Source: Amoebophrya sp. A120
Lineage: Eukaryota > Sar > Dinophyceae > Syndiniales > Amoebophryaceae
Direction: 5' to 3'
DNA: 64,000 nt
Assembly (NCBI GenBank): GCA_905178155.1
Contig: CAJINV010000019.1
Coordinates: 182,965 to 246,964 of the forward strand
Shown here piece by piece: positions 56,949 to 64,000 of this stretch (positions are counted from its first letter, which is position 1; each line of letters opens with the position of its first letter). The position numbers and the translations under genes were made by a program. The notes under the pieces are model-generated. The model was given only the letters and a program-made list of their open reading frames with translations, was not told the DNA's origin and did not search any database.

Positions 56949-59900
56949 CTAGTACTTCTGCGATTCCTCCACCGCTCCAGCTTTCGCCGCGCCCGCGTCT
57001 TCCAAAACCACCGAAGCCTTACTCAGTTGCATGGAGGTTGCTTCTTTGGAACTCACCCGGATATCCATGATTTTGACCGCCTCTTCTGGTTCGACGCCGT
57101 TCTCGCACGCGCCCCCGTTGAAGACGGACAGCATTACATCCTGTGTAAAATAAACTACGCGGCCCAAACCGACCTCAGAGCTGTCGTGCAAAGTACTATG
57201 TGCCTTCCTGAATGGTTTCTCATGCGCACCCACATTTTGAAATTAGGCTTTTTCTAACGCTACCTGAGAGCTTGTCATGCCAGAATCAGGATGAGGATGA
57301 GCTGGTCGATTAATCACATGAGGCTGCACTAGGTACACAAGATGGCAGTACAAACCCAAACACGTCAACATGCGCAACAGCCAAAATAAACTTGTTGATT
57401 TGTGTCGCTGCAACATGAAGATGTCCGTCTTGACAGCTCTAGTAGAGTGGGGACTCGTTTATCATTTTACACAGGATATAAGACCGGCAGAATGATCAAG
57501 GAATTGATGAACCCGAAAGGATATCAAACACAAACAAATATCAATATGTCATCTCGAAGGTCTGGAAAATAAGTGCACCTACCTGCTTTGCCATGCATAG
57601 ATATGTTACATGACCAATGACGCTCCTCGTCTGTGATATGTGTCCTAGCATCACAAATGAAGATCTTCTGAGTGCTTTTTGATTTTGATGCCTATTCCGC
57701 AACGTGAGAAAGACTCAGACTCAGACATAGATACTTATTTGCAGTTGATAACAAAACGACCAGCACCAACACCTTGAAAAAGACGGAAAACACGTAGGAT
57801 GCGGAAAACGCCAGCACAATCACCGCGAGCAGTGTGGACAAGAGCGCTATGCATTGCAAATATCCCTGGAAGATGTCTGGAAACTCGTGATGCAAGGAAG
57901 GGGATTATAGCAAGCACACTGTCACGCGCTGCCAAGCATGACAAGCTTTTATTTCGTGGCTCTGCTTCTGAGTTGCGTTGTCCGCATGAGAAACCGCGTT
58001 TTTGCAACATGACAGGCATAGGCGAGAGGAGCTCTCATTTGCGGCCACGCAACACAGATCCCAGAGTCATGCCAGACTAGCATGACAAACCTCGCGATCT
58101 CCTAGACATCCAGGGATATTTGCATTTGATAAGCGCGTTCAGCACCGAGATTCCGATCCGGTTCACCGCGTCAACTATGCAGTGCAAAAGTATCGCGCTG
58201 GCATTGCAATCATGCATTAGCATTACAAATCTTTTCCCCAAGGTAAATCAGCATTGCAGAATTTATTTCTCATGCTGAGAAAATTTGTAATGCATTTATA
58301 CGAGTACGATACTTTCACAGTTCATAGCAATGGCTTTCTTGTTCCCCGTGCTCTCCACACTGTGGCGGAACATGTGCCCGATGTGCGCCGAGTAATCGAC
58401 AGACAAACCGATGCATCAAATGCAAATATGTCTGGGTCTGGAAGAGTGCCAGACTTGTCATGCAGGTTTTCCATGACCCATGAGGTCTGGTATGTAGGAC
58501 ATAGCATGACAGATTTTGTGAGCGTTCTATCATGCCTATTCTGCATGAGAGACTGCCTCTCGATTAGGTCAAAAGTGAACAGCTTTTGGTAATCATGCAA
58601 CACAGATTTTTCCATGATTCAGATTTAGCATGACAAGTTGGTTCCAGACCCAGACACTTTTGCATTTGATACGATGCAGATCACCGTGTAGATCGAGATC
58701 ACGCCGTTGATCGGCTTATGGAAGCGTCAGAAGTGAAATCGATAAAGTTGAAATAATTTCTCATGCATAATTTGCGAGGCATGAAGTGCCTCTCTTGCAG
58801 GGATGGCAAGAGAAGCCGACTGTAGACCTGTTTGAGGTCTGCGAAAGAGCTGCTATAAAGTAGCATGACAAAAGACGCCTTCTGTGCCTAAAAAGCATGA
58901 CGCGCTGGATTTAGACGGTGCCGAAATTTGTCATGCGCCGCTTAGGCTTAGAACATGGGTTGCCAACTGGTTGTATCGATTTTATGCATTACAAGTTATT
59001 TCTTCAACTTTGTCAATTTCAATCCTGACACTCCCATACGGCTCGCCTAACCAGTAGTAAAACCCGACCACGTTCAAAATGGTGGACAACACGGAAATAT
59101 CCTGTGCAAAACTATCGCACTCGTAGTAATTGCAGTCATGCATTACAAATTTTTTTCCTAAGTTAAATCCGCATGACAAACTTTATTTCATCTCATGCTG
59201 AGGAAATTTGTAATGCATTTCTAAGAGTACGATACTTTTGCAATGCATAGGAAATGATCACCGGGATGTTTGCGCGGAAGGAGGGAATCATGCAGAGGAT
59301 AATAGCGAGAATCACGCCGGAACAGAGCAACGCGTTGCGCACAAACTCCGGGCCCGTGTAGCCGACCTCCTCCCACCAGAGGAATTCGAAGCCAAAGGGA
59401 AAGGAATTCCCACCCGCGCAGAGGTTTGGCACTTCGGACCGGAGCGCCTCCATCGTGTCCCATCTGTCCGTGCCCTCGTTGATGTACTGCTTGCGCAAGA
59501 TTCCGTTGGAAACGCGGACGGCCTGGAAGCCGCTGCTGGGCACCGCGGCGTTTACCCAGGTGAAGTCTTCCGCGGTGCCGGATATCCTGAGGAAAAACGT
59601 ACCCACACCAGAGTTGTAATGCAGATTTGCAAAGACAGGAAGACTTGTAATGCGCATCTGCATGAGTGCCATTTCTATATCGTGTTTTGGAATTTGTGAT
59701 GCTGTGGACAGGATGAGGAGGTGGATTTGTTATGCGGCTTCCCTTGCTAAACTGCACTACAATACAGCCTGCAACTTGTCATGCGTGACTCACAAAACTC
59801 CTAGGTTTGTGTTGCAAAATCCCCATCCTGACTCTGGTGTGGGTACGTTTTTACTCAGGATACCAGAAGCCCCGTAGGTACTCGTTTCCCATATGAATTG

Positions 59901-62370
59901 CAAAAGTGTCTGGGTCTGGAAGATTGCAACTTGTCATGGTAAATCTGAAGCATGCAAAAATCTGTGCTGCATGAGTGCCAAAAGCTGTCCACTTTTGACC
60001 AAGTTGGAACGGAGTTTCTCATGCAGCATAGGCATGGCAGAGGCCTCGCAGAGTCTGTCATGCTAAGTCCCGCATTCCAGACCTCATGGGTCATGGAAAA
60101 TCTGCATGACAAGTCTACACTCTTCCAGACCCAGACGTTTTTACATTTCATATCCCAAGCCTTCACCTGGTCGTAGAAGGCGGTCAAAGTGCTAGTGGCG
60201 CTGAACGCCGTCACCTTCTTCACCCAAGAGTCCCGCATCTGCGCCTGGTCAAAGTACTTGCTGGTCTGCATGTAATTCTCCACGTTCGTCAAGCAGTCCT
60301 TCATGGTCTGTTGTGTGAAAGCGGTGCTGGGATTGCGAATGTAGATCGAGGCTCGGGTTCCCTGGCTGAAATAAGCGTCGCTCCAGTCGAAGTAATCCAC
60401 GACGTAACTGTCCTCCGGGAAAAACCACTCGAGCTGAAAGTCCGCTTTCTGCTTCGCCAGCCCGACGGCGGAGAGGGACATGAAAATTGTGAAGATGACG
60501 AAGGCGAAGATTTTGCCGGGGGTAGTTAAGAGCATCCGGACGTTGAAATACATATGCATTGCAAAAGTTAAGTATTGTATCGTACTAGTATAAATTGCAT
60601 GACGAATTTGGGCAAGCAGGAAAGTGGAATTTGTAATGCTGTTTCGCCCTGGGAGAAATGTTTGTCAAGCATATTTTCAATTACTAGTGCGAGTACAATA
60701 CTTTTGCACAGGATAAGTCAACAGCTTCGGCAACATCGGCTCCGACTTGCACCCCGGTACGGAATTACTGCAGAATCCCGTCGGCTTGTCGAAGGGGTGC
60801 TCGCTCTCCGCTTTGCATATCAAATGTAAAAATGGCTGGGTCTGGAAGAGTCATGCTGTTTTTGCATGACACAGAAGGTCTGGCATGGAAGCTCTAGCAT
60901 CACAGGTTTCGAAAAGCGTTCGCAATGCCGAATCCGCATGACAAAACCCCCATTTTGGTGACACAAAGTGGGCAACTTTTGCTGCCTATGCATGAGAGAT
61001 TTTTCTGTGTTCTGAAACGCGCATCACAAGTTTCAACCTTCCAGACCCAGACGCAGACATTTTTGAAATTGATATTGCAGCAGCAAAAGCAATCCAGCCG
61101 ATTGTGGCCCGCTCGTTGCGCGTTGATTGCCAAACATGGAACGAAAAAAGTCAGCTGGAACAGGAAGCAGAAGGTCACGGAGAAGGCCGCGTAGAAGCAG
61201 AAATAGCGCAGCGCGGGCACGGAGGAGGTGGCCGCGATAAAGAACGCGACGGCGTCCGTCTATGCTGTGCAAAAGTATCATAGTCCCTCGTAGTAATTGC
61301 AAACATGCATTACAAATCTTGTTCTCCAGCTAAATCCGGATTACAAATTTATTACATGCTGAGGAAATTTGTGATGCAATTATACGAATACGATACTTTT
61401 GCAATGCATACCGTCAGGGAGGTCACCAGAATCGACATGCCGCCGTACTTCACAATCTTCCCGATTTTTTCCTCCAGCGTGAAATCCGGATGGATTTTCA
61501 TGACACGGTTGTACTCGGAAACCAGTACAAACGCGTCGTCCACCCCGAGACCCAAATGTCAACTGCAAACATGTCTGGGTCTGGATGTCATGCACGTTTT
61601 GCATGAGCCGTGATGTCAGTGATGCATGCCCTCGCATCACAGATTTTTTGAGGGCTTCTTGATGCCTATTCCGCATGACAAACGCCCTCGCCTCTCCGCA
61701 TAGCAAAAATTACATTCCCTTTGCTACTCATGCAATACAGATTTTATCGTACAGCTACAGTCCAAACCTAGCATCACAAGTTCCATCTTTCTTCTAGACC
61801 CAGACATATTTGCAGTTGATACCAAAATCAGGAAGTAAATGTTGAACCGCAAAACGCAATCCTTGACGCCGAACCAGTAGGCCAGGCCCAAACCCGCACT
61901 GCAAGCCAGCATGACGGAAAGCACCGATCCCCACGACAGAGCAATCATGGAATGCACAGAGTCGCGCTTTCCGAGCATCGCCACCAGGTAAATGATGATC
62001 TATCCTGTGCAAAAGAAGTATCGTGCTCGTAGCTCGTCGAATGAAAAAGATCGCAGTGACGCGTGACAGACCTCTCTTTCTACCTGTGGTCTAGCATGAC
62101 AGTAGGTGCATAGATTGTTCTTGTCATCATGCAATTGGTACATAGTACGATACGTCTGCGAAAATGCATATGATCAAAAAGATCGCGATGCCAATCAGCA
62201 TCTGGTCGCCGCCAATCGTCCGAGAGAATTCGTCAGAAATCGACCGGCCAAAATAAGCCCGGGTTTCCAATCCTGGAAGTTTGTTCGCTTCACAGCCGGT
62301 AGCTTCGTCCTTCAGCTTGTCACGGTCCTTGTTCGCGTTGATCCCGAGGTAGCACAGCGCTTCCCGTTCC
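56949..62370 (-). CDS. Patched/NPC1-like RND transporter (N-terminus missing)
   Basis: This family moves sterols or other lipids across membranes by two six-helix bundles of the RND type. Seen in order: lumenal domain end (EALCYLGINANK); membrane helices with the sterol-sensing block LILGLGVDDAFVLVSEYNR and SLTDAVAFFIAATSSVPALRYF; a helix at TPGKIFAFVIFTIFM; a second large lumenal domain (PEDSYVVDYF, LWWEEVGYTGPE); then the second bundle with GLSVDYSAHIGHMFRHS and the closing helix FGFINSLIILPVLLSVF. A short tail ends SQKY with TAG at 56951-56949. Exons: 62370-62171, 62000-61822, 61556-61411, 61260-61075, 60817-60716, 60552-60153, 59891-59863, 59582-59250, 59097-59039, 58716-58672, 58413-58327, 58175-58132, 57847-57751, 57521-57479, 57134-56949. 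All 14 complete interruptions are introners. The GxxxDD motif of the first bundle is intact, and the second bundle has SVDY. Confidence 0.88.
57135..57478. mobile_element. Introner, type J
   Basis: Ends CATCCTGTGTAAAATAAAC / TTATCATTTTACACAGGATA. The duplication is unclear, but excision gives LPVLLSVFNGG, the family's usual end of the last helix. Confidence 0.75.
57522..57750. mobile_element. Introner, family A (degenerate)
   Basis: Ends TATCAAACAC / TTTGCAGTTGATA with eroded GTCTGG arms. Flanks AAGGA and ACAAA do not match well. Excision gives LVVLFGFINSL in frame. Confidence 0.72.
57848..58131. mobile_element. Introner, family H
   Basis: Ends TATGCATTGCAAATATCCCT / AGGGATATTTGCATTTGATA; exact duplication AGCGC. 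Excision gives VLNALLSTLLAV. Confidence 0.92.
58176..58326. mobile_element. Introner, family B
   Basis: Ends TATGCAGTGCAAAAG / TTTCACAGTTCATA; flanks TCAAC and GCAAT. Removal plus 5 nt gives KKAIAAVNRIGIS. Confidence 0.85.
58414..58671. mobile_element. Introner, family A
   Basis: Left end CATCAAATGC, right end CATTTGATA; exact duplication CGATG. Excision gives VICIGLSVDYS. Confidence 0.92.
58717..59038. mobile_element. Introner, family E
   Basis: Ends TATGGAAGCGTCAG / CTGACACTCCCATA; exact duplication CGGCT. Excision gives WLGEPINGVISIY. Confidence 0.92.
59098..59249. mobile_element. Introner, family B
   Basis: Ends TATCCTGTGCAAAAC / TTTTGCAATGCATA; exact duplication GGAAA. Between PVIIS and VLSTILN. 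Confidence 0.92.
59583..59862. mobile_element. Introner, family C
   Basis: Ends TATCCTGAGGAAAAACGT / ACGTTTTTACTCAGGATA; flanks CCGGA and CCAGA. Nearly identical to 17309-17587. Confidence 0.92.
59892..60152. mobile_element. Introner, family A (subtype A4)
   Basis: Ends TATGAATTGC / CATTTCATA; exact duplication TCCCA. Excision gives VKAWETSTYG. Confidence 0.92.
60553..60715. mobile_element. Introner, family B (divergent)
   Basis: Ends TATGCATTGCAAAAG / CTTTTGCACAGGATA; flanks ATACA and AGTCA. Removal plus 5 nt gives PKLLTFNVRML. Confidence 0.85.
60818..61074. mobile_element. Introner, family A (subtype A3)
   Basis: Exact duplication TTGCA. Nearly identical inside to 18462-18712. The right arm carries an extra ACGCAG copy. 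Confidence 0.92.
61261..61410. mobile_element. Introner, family B
   Basis: Ends TATGCTGTGCAAAAG / CTTTTGCAATGCATA; exact duplication CCGTC. Excision gives VTSLTDAVAFF, a classic family motif. Confidence 0.94.
61557..61821. mobile_element. Introner, family A (subtype A2)
   Basis: Left end TGTCAACTGC, right end TTGCAGTTGATA; exact duplication CCAAA. Excision gives FLILGLGVDDAF. Confidence 0.92.
62001..62170. mobile_element. Introner, family B (divergent)
   Basis: Ends TATCCTGTGCAAAAG / GCGAAAATGCATA; exact duplication TGATC. Excision gives IAIFLIIIYLVAML. Confidence 0.9.
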
Positions 62371-62500
62371 TATCCAACAAAAAAAGGCTGTAGGTGTCAC
62401 TTTGTGATGCGCAACATGCGTCATGATTGCCAATGCCACGCTCGTGGTCATGCATTCTGTTCTAGGGTCCAGCATACAAGCTATTTTTCATTTCAAGTAC
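62371..62500. mobile_element. Introner, type N, left end only
   Basis: Begins TATCCAACAAAAAAAGG right at the coding border, with the shared inner CTTTGTGATGC. No matching right end was found before 64000, so this introner is either very long or truncated. Confidence 0.6.
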
Positions 62501-62682
62501 AAGTGCTAGCCTCTTGACGCGGGCGCCCCGGACGCCCGCTGGGCTAGTAGATTTAAAGATAATTCTAAAGATGGGAATGTGTTCAGAAGGTCTGGCTTGG
62601 AGTCGAATAGAATGTGGCGAGAAGGTTGAAAAGCATAGCGCTGCCTGCCGCGAGGAAGATCGTTGCCGCGCCTGCGCCTGTC

Positions 62683-62955
62683 CTAGCGGCCTCGCAGCTT
62701 TAACGCCTTTTGCGGTCCGGCGTCCAGGACGCCGGCCCGCCGTCAGCCCTTTAGCCGCGTTGCCGCGCCTGCCTGCGCTTGCCCTAGCGGCCTCGCCGCT
62801 TTAACGCCTTTTGCGGTCCGGCGTCCAGGACACCGGCCCGCCGCCAGCCCTTTAGCCGCGTTGCCGCGCCTGCGCTTGCCCTAGCGGCCTCGCCGCTTTA
62901 ACGCCTTTTGCGGTCCGGCGTCCAGGACGCCGGCCCGCCGTCAGCCCTTTCAGGC
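62683..62955. repeat. Tandem repeat, about 97-101-bp unit, three copies
   Basis: Units start with CTAGCGGCCTCG at 62683, 62784 and 62881. Each carries the palindrome CCGGCGTCCAGGACGCCGG. Confidence 0.92.
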
Positions 62956-63229
62956 AGACAGGCCCGGGCGACCTAATAACTTTAATCGGACTCTAAAAAG
63001 TTGCTAATTTGCAAATCCCCCGAAGCCAGAAACCATGCCCGGAGGCACAACAACAAGAAGCCTGCCAACAAGGACGAAGGAGGACGCGACGACCTGCCCT
63101 CTAACGCAATTCAGATAACAAAGCCAGACAACTACCGGAAGCCGGTTCTCGCGAACAAATACGAGCGCCCAAGCGCCCGGCCAAGGTAGCCCAAATATGT
63201 CCGCACGGAAACCAACCTCGGAGATAACC

Positions 63230-63430
63230 GTGCTAATTTGTCTGCTAATTTTACCCCCCCGACCCCCTCGCGGGAGTCTGCTAAACGCCACAGACGATTC
63301 CAAGAAAGCCCCTGCTAATTGGGTCTTTAATTGGGTGCTAATTTTTTTTGGTGTCTGCTAATGCGTCTGCTAATTTGTCTGCTAATTAAGCCCCCCCCGG
63401 GGCGCGAATGCGTCTGCTAATTTGTCAGCA
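63230..63430. repeat. Short interspersed words TGCTAATT / GTCTGCTAATT
   Basis: At least eight occurrences of GCTAAT within about 200 bp, several in the longer form GTCTGCTAATTTGTC. Not a regular array. Confidence 0.75.
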
Positions 63431-64000
63431 AAGCCAAAAACCAATGCGATTTCCCTGCTGTTCACACCCTGCTCGAACAACAGGGAAATCCCATTGGATT
63501 TTCTTGCCTTGCGCAATTAGCTCCAGGTTAGCAGACCCAAAACACAACGCCCGAACCAATTCGATGACTATTAGGAGTGGGGTTAGCAGACCCCTTCCGG
63601 AAAAGGCCCAAAATTTTAGCTGACTATTAGAAATGCAAATTAGCAACTGCGTTCTGGGCACTTTTCTGAAAATTTGCGACCCGATTAGCGGACTAATTTA
63701 GCGGACTCCGGAACCCTACCCTGCCGAAGGCCGGAATTTCCGAGCCGGACCCCAGAGAGACAAACCGGCAGGCCCGTGCCACAAAATACGCGCAAGACGG
63801 GCGACATACCCACCGTCCGGAAGGCCGCCGAAAATGCGGCCAAGCCCCCAAAGCTGGAAACCCAGAGAAGAGCCGGCTGCGCGGCTGCGCTGGGCCTTGA
63901 AAACACGGAAAACCCCAAAGCCTGCCGGGGCCCGGGCGCCGGTTCAATTTAGCAAGTTTTTAGTCTGCAATTAGGGCGGGACTTCGCCCGGGCCTGTCTG

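Larger units (their letters stand above)
62501..64000. other. GC-rich repeat region with no gene recognised
   Basis: Composition differs sharply from the rest of the window. Holds a ~98-bp tandem array (62683-62955) and a region of repeated GTCTGCTAATT words (63230-63430, with scattered related words to 63990). Short ORFs look like repeat artefacts. Confidence 0.6.

Noticed and set aside
5974-62170. The elements could be ciliate-like internal eliminated sequences removed from DNA
   Set aside because: The same genes hold normal GT-AG introns, all three standard stop codons are used, and the elements carry 5-bp site-specific duplications rather than a fixed TA. Not excluded without DNA/RNA comparison, but introners fit better.
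62514-62804. Pro/Ala/Arg-rich ORF at the right edge
   Set aside because: Produced by translation of the GC-rich tandem array.

Overview
The window is eukaryotic nuclear DNA. Every gene I can support lies on the minus strand. Coding sequence uses the standard code, with TGA, TAA and TAG all serving as stops, and some introns are ordinary GT-AG introns. Most coding interruptions are different: about 71 complete and 2 partial short elements of 0.15-0.4 kb (three are longer) with terminal inverted repeats beginning TAT and ending ATA. Most are flanked by a 5-bp direct repeat. Removing the element plus one copy of the 5-bp repeat restores the reading frame. These are introner elements, meaning transposon-like introns. 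Single-strand gene clusters together with invasive inverted-repeat introns with odd splice borders suggest an alveolate, most likely a parasitic dinoflagellate such as Amoebophrya (Syndiniales). That assignment is inference from memory of published Amoebophrya introners, not a database match.

Layout from left to right (all genes transcribed right to left): 218-12484 is most of GCN1, with its 3' end outside the window. 13633-14328 and 15251-15859 are two small intron-free unknown ORFs. 17249-22010 is an unknown multi-exon gene with a Gly/Pro-rich region. 24849-34222 is calpain-like protease 1. 35559-37815 is an unknown acidic/Thr-rich protein. 38845-40380 is an intron-free, possibly secreted protein made of two repeats. 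41340-51432 is calpain-like protease 2, a paralogue of the first. 52510-55549 is a predicted type I membrane protein with a Cys-rich ectodomain. 56949-62370 is the C-terminal two thirds of a Patched/NPC1-like RND transporter. 62371-64000 is GC-rich tandem-repeat DNA that appears to sit inside or beyond an introner in the transporter gene.

Introner families, named here by their left terminus: A (TATCAAATGCAAAAATG, then GTCTGGGTCTGG), B (TATCCTGTGCAAAAGTATCG), C (TATCCTGAGTAAAAACGT), D (TATCAAAAGGAAAAATCCCC), E (TATGGAAGCGTCAG), F (TATGGCGTTCTCAAATGTTA or TATGACCTGCTC), G (TATCGCAAGAAAAA), H (TATGCATTGCAAATATCCCT), and single-copy types I to N. All well-formed families share an inner TTGTNATGC / GCATNACAA pair just inside the family-specific arms. 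No complete element was found in any intergenic stretch. The two calpain paralogues carry different introners at different sites, so most insertions are younger than the duplication. Several copies are nearly identical, which points to recent activity. I see no transposase gene in the window, no tRNA or rRNA gene and no CRISPR array.
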